A stretch of DNA of 64,000 nucleotides from Congeria kusceri. Lineage: Eukaryota; Mollusca; Bivalvia; Myida; Dreissenidae. Below the pieces are notes generated by a model that saw only the letters and a program-made list of their open reading frames with translations, was not told the origin of the DNA and made no database searches. Positions within the stretch are counted from its first letter, which is position 1. Each line of letters starts with the position of its first letter. The translations under genes were made by a program, and so were the position numbers. Positions 36,895 to 49,368 of this stretch are shown here, piece by piece. The stretch spans positions 26,844,548 to 26,908,547 of the forward strand of contig CM051029.1 of assembly GCA_027627225.1 (NCBI GenBank), written 5' to 3'.

Positions 36895-38830
36895 GAAACA
36901 CTAAAATACTTACGCTGTTGAATGCTGCAGGGGAAACAACCGTTGGATCTGAGCTGTTGTATTCCTTAACTCCCTTTCATCTGATGTCATGAAAATAATT
37001 AAATCAAATTAATTAAATTCCGTGTCGTGGGAATCCCGGGTTTAATGCACGTGCGTAAAGTGTCGTCCCGGATTATGCTGTGCAATCCGCACCAGCTAAT
37101 CCAGCTAATCCAGGACGGCACTTTCCGCTTTTATGGTATTTTCTGTTTCAATTAAGTCTCTTCTGAACATAAATCCACTCTTGGCGAAAATTGCCGTCCT
37201 GGACTAGCCTGTGCGGACTGCACAGGCTAAATGCACAGGCTAATCCGGCACGACACTTTACGCACATGCATTAAGCCCGGCTTTCCCATGACACCTTAAA
37301 TGTATGCGGGCGTTTAAAATGTTTCTTACAAAGCTCGGCACTGCGGCCAAGGTAAAAAATAATCAACAGTATCAAGCGATTTAGAAACGAATCACATTTT
37401 TTGCAACTGTATATTTGGGTATCAAAACATGACAGAATTACTCCAATATATTTATTTAAATTAATACTGACATCTGGCTTCGGCTGTGCATCAGTATTTA
37501 TCCCAGGCCAGTACATTTAATCAATCGTTTTTGTAGAATAAAGCACCACTATGAAGCTTAGCAATCATGCAACTGCAAGAGAATATTCCGGTGCTTTCAG
37601 ACACCGCGGAGAGGTTTCCAGGGCGTTGAGTCCGACACTTAATGGTAGACAGAAAGTGCATCGGCGGAAAATAAGAATCCGAACACTTCGTCTCGCATTT
37701 CGAGTATGTGTCAATACGAATTCATTACCGCAGGGAAAGTTTACTTTACTGTACGCAATTACTATCACGTTAAACACTCCAACACTGATTATATCGTCGA
37801 GGCATTGGCTGGTTGTCATTTGCGGAAAATTGAAAAAAGGCCAGGAATGCGGGTGAGGCCAGTATTTTTTAATAAATTGTTTACCGGATCCCTGCCCAAC
37901 ATTGTTTTTTTACAAATCCAAACAATCAAAAATATCAACACTAAATTGTATGACCTCTAAAATTAGGCCATGTAGGCGTGAAATTTTCTCAGAATTTGAA
38001 CTCAGAGATTCTCTAACATCTCCGCACGCTTAAAGTCTTAATGTTTAAATTCGCTAACTTTTTGAAACGCGGAAATATCCTCTTATAAGAGTACAGTATA
38101 GATCTACGAGAAGTGTGCTCAAAACAAGGAAAAATGGTGAGAGAAACAAAAACAGACTGAAAAATTGTGTGGATATTTTTTTATTCCAAGCTTAACTTTC
38201 TTTTTGTGCTTCGTTCAACGGTGTTTATTTCCAGATTTCTTCCATTCTACACTTGACTGTACAATACAGTTTTCATAATCAACAATACATCACTTCTGTT
38301 AAAAAATTTGGTAAACAAATATTTCTTACAAAATAAATGGCCTGAAGAGAGTATGTAATACAAAAAACGCGAAATCACGACTGACAGAAAAGTAAAGTTA
38401 TATTGAATAATATTCATTTATTCAACATTTTAAATTTTGTGTATTGTCGCCTTCAATAAGCATTTTTATGGCAAACACGGCTCCTTTATTTATTGCTTAG
38501 ATAATTCTGATCTAATTTTGATTTCGTTCCTTTCAAGTTTAAAGCCATTTCCCTCCTATGATAATGGACACGTCCGGTCACTAAGCACTAAATTATAGGG
38601 TTCTACTGCACGGTTGTCCTTCTCAACGCCAATGCATCAATTTACCATCGTATTTCGCCACAGTAATTGCTTTGTTATACACAGAACAACAAACTCGTTT
38701 ACGCCCTTTGGGAATTGTTTCCTTCTCCATTCACCTATGATCTTGGTCAATAAACCTATCCGTTTTAACCAGCTTCATTGTTAACAAGTAGATTGTCTGC
38801 AATATTTTACCGGGCATTTTACTCAAATAA
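36895..38830. repeat. Segmental duplication, copy B
   Basis: Counterpart of 34,420-36,075 in the same orientation. It contains a MITE (37,021-37,295) and extra sequence at about 38,290-38,590 that copy A lacks, while copy A has the expanded 55-bp array. Short unrelated open frames at 37,551-37,960 are not conserved in frame with copy A. Confidence 0.8.
37021..37295. mobile_element. MITE-like element, GTGTCGTGG family, copy 3
   Basis: Same layout as 15,853-16,109: cgtgtcgtgggaatcccggg at the left, gcccggctttcccatgacac at the right, internal cctgtgcggactgcacaggc. It is absent from the equivalent place in segmental copy A (about 34,540). Confidence 0.88.
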
Positions 38831-39689
38831 TGCAACGCCTTATAATGTATATATTATTTATTTAAACAGATTGAAGTGAAACGGACTAACAGGCAGAAAG
38901 ACATGGCAATTATTACAGTCGAAAACGCGACACTACGAATAGGCATAGGAGACATGGGTTTGTTCGTAGTATTGCGTTTTTTCGTAGAATTGCATTTTTA
39001 CCAAATTAACACAACTCATGTTAAAAACTCAATGTCCTCTACCTAGGCCAATGACCAATTGCAACATGGCATACAACATGACTTACACGAAATACCAGAC
39101 AAAGCACCAACAGGTAGAATTAAAAAAAAAAGCATCGACCAACATTTACTAACGCAGACATTTATGCAGTGGTTTACACATTGAGAAACTTTTAAATACA
39201 TTCTTGATTTATAACGCAAATGATTACTAGTATTACAAAAATGAACCATATTAGTTCATCGCCAATTATCGTTCTGTTATTTTTGCACACTGAGCACACA
39301 TACGTCTCTAGACAACACGAAAAACAAACCAGATACGGGAAACTAGCTTGCACTAACCTTAGAGGTTATCATCTGTTTGTTCCAACAAATTGTGGTGGTC
39401 GCTTATCAGTTACGCGATGGTGTCATACGGAGATAATTCGAGTTGATAAGCAGATATCGGGTCTCTTATACGAATGTCAAACACACAAACAATACAAACA
39501 TGCATTTCTTTTATAATGATGAATTTATTTGGAATTTAAATGATAACCACATTAATGAGTGAAAGTTAATATGTAAGTTTTTCTATTAACTCGCTATTTT
39601 TCTTTTAAATTATATATCTTCAACATCATATGTGTCTTTACAAAATAGTACACTATTCTGCTTAGTTCTTAATTAAAATATCTTTCTAA

Positions 39690-42600
39690 AACATGCTCAA
39701 TTTTTTACAATCTTCAAATATAAGAGCCAGTATAAAATCTGATCACTCTATTGTTGATATTTCGCTTGAATTTAATGAAACATGGTAAAGGGTTGTGGAA
39801 ATTTAACAACTCTCTTTTACATGATAATGAATATTTAATTTGTATAAATAATACAATTGAAAAAATTAAAAAACAGTACTGTTTACCGGTTTATAATTTA
39901 GAAAATATAAATACAGTAAACCATAACGAGCTATATTTTACAATAAACGACCGACTCTTTCTGGAAACACTTTTAATTGACATACGAGGGAAAATCATAT
40001 CTTATTTTAGTTTTAAAAATAAATTAAATTCTTCAAACGAAATACGATTGTTAAATGAAATTGAAATCCTAGAACAAAATTTTAATGAATCGAACAAAGA
40101 AAAACTTGCGCAACTACATGTGGAACTTAACAACATGAGAGACTAAAAACTAAAAGGATATATCATTAGATCTAAAAGTAAATGGAATGAGCAGAGAGAG
40201 AAAACAACAAACTATTTTTGCTCATTAGAAAAACAACACTATTTTAATAAAAACATACCTTTTATTCAAAGAGATGACGGTGTACTTATACACAATCAAT
40301 CTGACATTTTAAAGGAAACTTCTGAATTTTATAGAAATTTATATAAAACAGCTGAACTACAGCAGAGCCACACACTAAACGATTTACAGAATTTAAATAT
40401 TAATAAACTAAGTTCTACCCAATCATTAGAAATTGAAGGCTTACTAACATATGAAGAGATAACTAATACTCTGAAATATATGAAGAATGACAAGAGTCCT
40501 GGATCAGATGGTTTTACAACAAATTTCTTTAAGGTCTTCTGGAATAAAATTGGAGTTTTGTTCTGAGAAGTATAAATTTTGCTTTTACGAAAATATGCTT
40601 TCTGTGACTCAAAAGCAGGGCATTATCACTTGCATACAAAATGAAAACAAACCAAGACATTTCCTAAAAAATTGGAGGCCTATTACACTTCTTAATACAG
40701 TCTATAAAATACATCTGGTTCAATTGCAAATAGATTAAAACCACATTTACCAACTCTTCTATCTAGGGATCAAACTGGTTTTGTTTCAGGGCGATACATA
40801 GGGGAAAACACACGTCTCTTGTATGACATAATGTCCTATACTGAAACCAATAAAATACCGGGGTTTACATTGATGATTGACTTCGAAAAAGCCTTCGATT
40901 CCTTATCATTTGATTGCATTGAAAAAACTTTAGACTTATTTAATTTTGGACCAAGCTTCAAACGATGGATATCGATTTTTTAAAGAAATACACAGACATC
41001 GGTTCAGTTAAACGGATTTTTGTCCGAAAGCTTCACAGCAGGCCGCGGTTGTAAGCAAGGTGACCCGATTTGACCTTATATTTTCATTTTATGTGCGGAA
41101 ACTTTAGCAATTAAGATTAAGCATTGTAAAAACATAAAAGGCATATGTATTAATGGTATAGAATACAAGATATCTCAGTTTGCAGATGATACCTCATTGT
41201 TGTTGGATGGTTCCGAAAACTCCTTAAACGCTGCTCCAGACCTGCTCCAGTATTTCGCATATTTTTCTGGCTTAAAAGTAAATTTCGATAAAACTAATGG
41301 AATTAGGATCAGATCCTTGAAGTACAGCACTCGCATGATCAAAACAAAATATAAACTAACATGGGAAACAACCAGATTTAAACTATTGGGAATCTTTTTT
41401 GATGTTGACCATAATCTTATGGTAGATTTAATTTTTTCTGACAAATTTATTAAAACAATTAATATAATAAGTCATTGGAAAAAACGAAAACTTACACCAA
41501 TTGGTAGAATTATGTTATTAAATCGCTGATATTACCTTTGTTCACTCATTGATTTTTGGCAATACCCACTCCAAAGAAAGATATTCTTGATAAACTGAAT
41601 AAAATATTGTTTGAATTTGTTTGGGATAATGCACCTTATAAAATTAAAAGTTCAACCCTTACACAAAGCTATGAGAAAGGTGGATTACAAATGATAGATA
41701 TTTATGCATACTGTAAAAAATGAAGCTCTCTTGGGTAAGAAATTATATACATGTTATGATAGTAAGTGTGTAATTCATATAAGGTCCATTTTTGATGTAT
41801 GTAAACTTTTTAACACTGGAAAACAATATATTGCCATAGTTAAAAAAATGTTTTTAAAATGATTTTTGGTTTGAAGTATTTTCGTGTTACTAACAACTTC
41901 TGGATGTGTTAGAAATTGCGGATGTTAATAGTGTTCTTAACATGCCCTTGTTCTACAATGACAATTTCAAAATTGGTAATGAACCCTTATTTTTGAAAGC
42001 ACTGTATGACAGAGGTATTAGATTTGTGAGACATTTAGTTATTGACTCAAACACCTTCTTAACAAAATATCAAATAGAAAATATTACGGGAAAATCCTTG
42101 AACTTTCTTTATTATGAAGGACTTGTAAGATCAGTAAAGAACTTTTTTAAGAAATGCAATGTACAGTTTAATACAAATGACTTTCAAACATGCAAACAAA
42201 CATTCTCTGTCATGCTATGCAAAATATTGTATAAGCCATGAAAGCAAAGATAGATAAATTTATGATTTTTTAAATTCAAAACGGCATTGCACCTATGTGT
42301 TAAAACAAATGGAACAATTTTGTCATTACTGATGAGGAATGGAAATGTATTTTTAAAACAGTATTTGACATAACAAGAGATAGCTACATACAATGGTTCC
42401 AGATTAGAAATATTTACAATATACTAGGTACAAATCCCCTTATGTACAAAATGTACAAAATGAAATTGTTAAATAATAATCTGTGTACTTTTTGTCACAA
42501 ATTTGAAGAAACGATTGTTCATCTTTTTTGGTCTTGTGAAAATGTAAAATGCTTGATTACGGAAGTAAACAAAACCTTGTTAAAAAATAGGAATATAAAT

Positions 42601-43135
42601 AGTATGATAGAAATAGACTTCAGAACATTTATGTTAGGTAGCACTGACAAAGATTAAAAAAAATCTTAACATACTGTGTCTCGAAGTTAAGATATACATT
42701 TTCACTTGGAGAAAAGATAAAATAATACCAAATTACATTGGTCTTGTAAATAGTTTAACCTTAGCCTACACCATATACAAGTCACTTACACATTCAGGAA
42801 AAGAAACAAATTACTGGTCGCTGATAAGAGCAATATGCGAACCAAATACCTCTGTGCAGTAAGAACATAATATTAAAGGAAAACAATTCTATATAAGTAC
42901 CGGGTATTCAAGAATATGAACAAGTGATATTTCCTCTCTGTTTTTTTGTGTGTAAACTTTTGCAGCAAAATGTACCCTATGCTTTTTCATACTTATGTTT
43001 GTCAATACAATACATTGAAAAATGTCAAACATACAATTCCATTGTTTGTATGACTGTATGTTTATTTATAAATGCATATATATGATGGAAATAAAGAAAG
43101 GTTACACAAAAAAAGAAAAATAAAGAAAAAACATA
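39690..43135 (+). pseudogene. Decayed L1/Tx1-type LINE ORF2
   Basis: It starts in the last part of the endonuclease region (SIKSDHSIVDISL, then GKGLWKFNNSLL) and runs through the reverse transcriptase: KNDKSPGSDGFTTNFFKVFW (about 40,480-40,550), NWRPITLLNTVYK, DQTGFVSGRYIGENTRLLYD, MIDFEKAFDS, GRGCKQGDPI followed by a TGA (41,071-41,073) and PYIFILCAE, then the catalytic QFADDTSLLLD (41,175-41,207). A CTFCHKFEE..H...C motif near 42,490-42,535 ends the frame. Many stops and frameshifts break it, and the 5' end is truncated. The A-rich tail is near 43,110-43,135. The left arm lacks it, so it inserted after the duplication (or was lost there). Confidence 0.9.
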
Positions 43136-43789
43136 TTAAAATATCTCATAGAAATAAGACTTTGTTTTAATAGCGTCATTGAATTGAACAAGTGAGTAGG
43201 TATTACAATGAATATGTATAAGACAGTCGATCCTCTTCAAAAGAATTGCTCGAAGAAGAACTAATATAGAAATACAATTGATCTAACTATTGATCTAACT
43301 AAACCTATGAGGCTATTTATAATATGTTGTAATGTTCTTCTTCGTCAATATCTGCGCGCTGTGTCCATCCATCCTTCCGTCTAAGCGTGCTCTGTCTATT
43401 GTCCGTCCGTTCATCCATACACCCGCTTGTCCGTTAGTGCGTTATTGTGTACCATAAAACTTGGCATTATCGCGTCAGTGTTCATAGCTCTTGGCTGTAA
43501 AATATTAACGCTTTAGTGCGTTCAATTAACATTTTCAGTTGTAAATTATCTTTTCCGTCGGTCAAACAAGACACATTTTTCGAAGATCTGCCGTCACAGT
43601 TTTTCGACATCTACATGTACTTGATAACTTACTACGCAATCGATTGGTTAAAATGTATTTGATATTGATATTTGGTTCAACATTCCGGGGTATTAAAATA
43701 GTGATCATTATACACAAATGGTGGAAATTTATGTTTATTAGATTCGCGTATGTCTTTGGGCGGGCAAGCGTAGTGGCGGCGTCAACTTT

Positions 43790-44705
43790 TCGTTTCCGCT
43801 CTCTAACTCGAGAACGGATTGAGCTATTGTAATGCAAGGTCAAGGTCACTGTTACTAAAAAATAGAAAAACGGTTTCCGCTCAATAACTTGAGAACGCAT
43901 TGAGATATTTTAATGAAGCTTAATACGTAGATACCTTATATCGAGACCTCGTTTGGGATTGCATACAGGCTGGGTGGGGTCACGGTCAATGTTAGTAAAA
44001 ATACAAAAACGGTTTCCGCTCAATAATTTGAGAACGTATTGAGATATTTTAATTAAACTTAATACACAGATACCATACATAGAATCCTCGCTTGGGATTG
44101 CACATGGGATGGGTGGGGTTAGGGTCAAGGTCACTGTTACTAAAAATTCCGCTCAATAACGCGTTAATATATTTTAATGAAACTTCATACATAGATACCT
44201 TATATTGAGACCTCGCTTGGGATTGCATATAAGGTGGGTGGAGTCAAGTTTACTGTTACTTAAAATAGAAAAACAGTTTCCTCTCAATAAGTTGAGAACG
44301 AATTGAGATATTTCAATGTAATTTCATACATAGATACATTATATCAAGACCTCGCTTAGGATTGCATACGGGGTGGGTGGGGTCAAGGACAAGGTCACCG
44401 TTACTAAAAATAGAAAAACGGTCTCCGCTCAGTAACTTGAGAACACATTGAGATATTTTAATGAAACTTGATACATAGATGCCTTATATCGAGATCTTGC
44501 TTGGAATTGCCTATATGGTGGGTGGGGTCAAGGTCGAGGTCACCGTTACTAAAAAAAATGCTTTCCACTAAATAGCTTGGGAAGACATTGAGCTATTTTA
44601 ATGAAATGTCATATGTAGATACCTTATATGTAGACTTCGCTTGGGATTGCATATGGGGCTGGTGGGGTTAAGGTCAAGGTCACTATTTCTAAAAAAATAT
44701 TTTTG
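43790..44705. repeat. 141-150 bp satellite-like tandem repeat, about 6-7 copies
   Basis: Each unit contains ggtttccgctcaataacttg, cattgagatattttaatgaa, catagataccttatat, gacctcgcttgggattgcat and ggtgggtggggtcaaggtca. Successive ggtttccgctc blocks are about 141 bases apart (43,870 and 44,011). Absent from the left arm. Confidence 0.9.
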
Positions 44706-45225
44706 CTGACTTAAAGGCATTTCGTTCGAAAAATGTAGTTTTCGTGGAATTTCCATGTTTCTTTTTGTTTTGTTTTGTTAATAGAAATTTTACTAATTAG
44801 GTAAACATACACTCAATGTTTTCAAATATTGTAATATATAACTGCGATCATGTTTTTTAAATGGAAAATTAGTATTGTGTCCACTTAGCGAACATTTTAT
44901 GCGTTGTTCTATTTTATAAAGCATTCAGTTCGCGTAATTTCAAGTTTGCATACTTACCACTTAAGCACTTTTCGCAATATAACGCATTAAGTGCGCGTTC
45001 TTACAGGTTTATTTGCATGATAAACACATTTTGTTTGCTTAATTATTTCGAGTTTCACAACGTATAAATGTCCCGTATGCGTATTGCGTTATTACGAGTA
45101 CATGTGCATGTAATATTGTAGTTTACATGTCAATGCATGCGGTGATATCAGACGCAACGAGCCAGACAACACAACACAATTTGCTTTAATATTGCTCTTA
45201 TTTCCGAATATCCAGTATATAGCCA

Positions 45226-45440
45226 TTGCATGCCGCATCACGTACACTTTTACAACAACAACTCTTCTATCTAATATGTCAATATATTGTTGTACTTACG
45301 GGAGATGAAATGGTTTGGAACTTCGCATGTCCAGTATATGGCCATTGCATGCAGCATCACGGACGCTATTGCCACAAAAATGTTCTATTAAATATGCCAT
45401 TATATTGTTGTAATTATGGTAGAGGAAATGGCTTGTGACT
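45226..45440. repeat. Short counterpart of the 70-bp repeat
   Basis: Roughly two diverged units (aatatgccattatattgttg, ggtagaggaaatgg) that align in reverse complement with the array at 7,555-8,025. Confidence 0.7.
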
Positions 45441-47460
45441 TGTTGACGGAGTCGCCCATTTATCACACCTAAAACAATTAAAGAAGTGAATTAAATAATG
45501 CTACTTAAAAATAAAAAAAATAAAAATCCATGCGATGTAACAAAAAAACGTCTTTAAGAAGATTATCCACGTAGATTTCTTAGTAGTTCACAGACATATT
45601 GATGTTTTGGTTGTAATACATGACAGAAGCTATTGAAACTTAGTACATATGTGCTGTTTATTTCTGGGGGGTTTTCTTCATAAAGATGTACATATAATAC
45701 GTGTTCGCATTCATATTTTAATATATACAACATCTGTATTACATGAAGGAAGATATTATTTTGCACTGCATCTGGTGTATGCTATTCAGTATGAAATCCT
45801 CGGTACGCGCGTTAACATTGGAAAGTTCAACTAGGGCTGGTCAATTTTGCACTTTATGTGAAAAATGCGGAATCAACTGCTACTTCAAACGAAATGAAAA
45901 CAGTTTATAGTCATACATTCGGAAATGTTACACCATCACAAATAATTACGCACCGCCCTTTATGTGTCGTTATGGCAAATAATTGTTTATTAAACGGCCT
46001 GTAGTCTGACTGGAAATATTTAAAACCGATGTGTATGTGAAGAACGTTTGAATAATTAATTTTGTTTGATTTATGTATCTAATTGTTTCCTGTGGACTCC
46101 CAAACATACTTGATTCCGCGGACATGAAGACGTATGAACATATCTGTTTATTGATTTTCCTCGGTTACGAATTTAATTGAGTGCGAATGTTTACGAGGCG
46201 CCAAACTGTATCAAGTAAATTAGATTTCGAAATTTCAATTAAATATTTTCCATGTACTCGCATGTCCGTGTCGGCGAAGAAATATGGTGCAAAAACGGTA
46301 TTAATGTCTCAGAAGCTTCCTGGGGAAAATAATATTTAAATTAATGCGGCTTCTGAATTTGGGATTTTGCACACGATTTTCTACCAAGCATGAATAACAG
46401 TCTGTTTCAGTAATTTGATGAAAATTAATGTTTCAAATTATTCTGCTGAGCAAAAAAAAACTTATAAAATGTTAAACGTGTTAAAGGCTGTTATTGTATG
46501 CTCGATTAAACGTTTAAACAAGCAGGTAATATTTATAATAACATGTTTTTAGAATTACATGTATAATATGTTATATGTATGTTATATATCCGTCTCTTTA
46601 AATTCTAGAGAATTATTTTGTCGATAACGTAAAAAGGCGTATCGACGACAGGTCGGCAAATTATTAAAATAAAGTTAATTTACAGAGAATCAATATTGAC
46701 TTATTGTTAAATTCAACAGTGTTGTTTCTATTTGGAAAACATATATTATTTTATTATATAAACAGAGGTCGCCGGTGACACTTTTGCGGGCGTGCGACAA
46801 TTAGTAGTAGTAGTAAAATCGATATGAATGAAATGTACATGAAGTGCCGTTACGCGCATGAACGCCATTTATAAACTTTGCCGAGCGTGAGAGAAGTTTC
46901 ATTGAAAAGCGCAAATTTGTAGATGTGGGTTCGAATCATACTGAAACTATTTCTTCCAAAATTGTTTTTATATACCTGTTTCTTAACAATTCTATCAATA
47001 TATTGTTTAAAATATGAAAATATATCCGAAGAAAACGCTAGGAAACTGTATTGTTTTAATATATGACTATTCGCATGCGAATTACCGTCGATATGCCCCT
47101 GTCAAGGTCTATGAAAAGTCTCATGGGTTTAATGAAAATATCATGAACAAAATGATTTTCTAATTGGTTATATGCATTTGCTACCATATTTAATGTAAAC
47201 TCAATATTACTAGTACCAGTATTACAGTACGCGCACAATATCTATGTTGTGTGCAGAAATAAACTATTCAATGTGATCTATTGTCGATATGCACAAACTA
47301 TTAGCCAAGCTATTTATTTAATGATGCCCGACTTTAATTATGTTATGCATGTACATATTTTGTTAACTTTCCTTTCAATATCGTCGGTCCTTTTTTATTT
47401 TCAGTTCTACTAAACAAGGCTTCTTTCGGGATACAAGACGACACTGAACTACAGGGGAGA
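45440..47460. other. Non-coding arm DNA
   Basis: It aligns with 5,750-7,560 of the left arm in reverse complement, including the tRNA-like relic at 46,850-46,985 (gtgggttcgaatcatac). No gene. Confidence 0.6.
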
Positions 47461-48110
47461 AGCAGCATGTCACGGTGCCCCAAAAATTCATTGAGACACT
47501 CGGACACACACATTAGAAGCACGTTAATTCGGTTGACAAATTTATTCGTATATTCTGTCCATACAAGCGATTTCCAAATATGAAAAGAAATTTAAAAGAA
47601 ACGCTAACACAAAACAGATTTTTATATACGACTCTTAACAAAAAGTATACAATCAGAAGTGACTGAAAAGAAAGTAAAAAAACATATGAATCAATAAAAC
47701 TAAATAACGAATCAACCTCACGGTGAATAAATTGATCTTTATTACACCGAATTTAGCATATGAACACTGTGCCATTTGGAACTTTTAAACATTACGCCCA
47801 TAAGAGATATATTGGAAATCGCCTAGATGGCTCTAGGTTGGTTTTATAAAGAATCTAAGTCGAAAATTAAGAAAAATCTTAAAATTCTGAAATTTAATTA
47901 TTGGGTTTGACAAAAAGACGCGATTTCATTTTCCAGAGTGTCTGTCTTCTAACCGACGCATTTCTTTTATTGAAAAGCCAGGATTGAATCTACACCATTA
48001 TTAGTCCAAACCGTTCCTTGACATAAAATAGATATAAAGTGTCGAAGAATACATAGATTGGATTATTTATAGTTCTGACTCTTGCGCTAAATTTCATTCC
48101 ACAATATCAA

Positions 48111-48581
48111 GGTCACAATATACTAAAAGATTTCCTTAACAAATTCAATGTAAAAGCAATAAATTCAACAAAAAATAAACTCAACATTTAGCGCGTAGAG
48201 ACCCTCATAACCATACCTTTTCTTAAAGAGCATTCCGAGCCGAATTGATTTAGACAATAAAAAAGATAGGTCATGTGATATGTAAGAAAGAACTCGACGC
48301 GAATCAAAGTTCACTGTTTTACTGCCATCTTTTTACCGGCTACTCTCCAGTTGAAGGTATACTGCCAACTGTCAAAGTCTCGTCATGTAGTCTCCAACCT
48401 TCAAGCGAAACAGTGAATTTTTAGTACACAACAATGTTTTTCCTACCACACGTACAAAGAATTATTCAAAAATAAAGTCATGGCAAGTGACTATACAGAA
48501 AATTGTGTCTTCAAATAAATGGTGTTGATTTATTTAGAGAGTATAGCATTGCACACCTGAAATATTTAGTATACTGTAACC
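48111..48581 (+). repeat. Left 471-bp terminal unit
   Basis: Starts GGTCACAATATACTAAA, ends TTTAGTATACTGTAACC. Compared by eye with 51,906-52,376, only one base differs (acattta vs acatttt, near 48,188 / 51,983). Because each unit has both inverted termini, it could be a stand-alone MITE. It contains AATAAA near 48,472. Confidence 0.92.
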
Positions 48582-49350
48582 TATAAGAGAAATTTGTTCT
48601 CATTAAAATTAGTTTTTCTTGCATATAATTATCTTCCCATGCATATTGCACCAATATATTAAGTTTGGCTTGTATATCTGTCCATTTGGCCATTTTATTT
48701 CATATTTTCAAACACAGGTGATTTTGGTCGGAAGCCGGTGATTTCAAGCGTCTTGAAGCTTAAATGTCCCTCTAACAATTAAAGCTGATATTTGCAATAT
48801 TTGTGACAAAATACCCAAACAAACCAAACAAACATGTATGGGGGGCTTATGTGGGGTGAGGAGAGAATGACTTTGTTAGATATTTTTACTCTAAGCCATT
48901 TTGATAATGTATTTTTTGTGTATTTTTTAAAAAAAATCACCCCAAAAATGTAAATTTAATAGAAAAAAAATTCCAATTTCATCCAAGACAATTAACAAAT
49001 TAGTCAAAATGGGAGATCAAAGATACTTTGAAGTGTAGAAATCAATCAGCTTCCAGTAATTGCTTGTTTCAAACCAATAAAGTGTAAAATCTTTAAAGCA
49101 CCTTGTTTGTCGCAGCCTCTTTAATTACAGGCCACCAATGATATATTCTAGTATATAATGTCATGAGTGCCTTTAAACTGCAGCAGGTGGTCAATTTGCA
49201 TTGCCTGCTCACATTTAGAGGTTTAAGGGAATACAAAATTGCATATTTTGGGCACAAAATAAGTACTTTGACTTTTTTTAAGGTGGCAATCTGGTCAAAA
49301 TGGGGTTCATAACCAAGCAAAAGAAAAAGTTGCTCAATGTTGGTTTTAAA
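48582..49350. other. Non-coding interior of the element, 5' of the transposase
   Basis: AT-rich leader of the transposase cassette. No terminal inverted repeat is seen at its junction with the left unit (tataagagaaattt). Confidence 0.5.
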
Positions 49351-49368
49351 TGAGGTGGGACTAGTCCG

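Noticed and set aside
37551..37960. Two overlapping frames of 84-101 codons in segmental copy B
   Set aside because: The frames are not maintained between copies A and B, so no coding constraint is visible; possible exon relic only.
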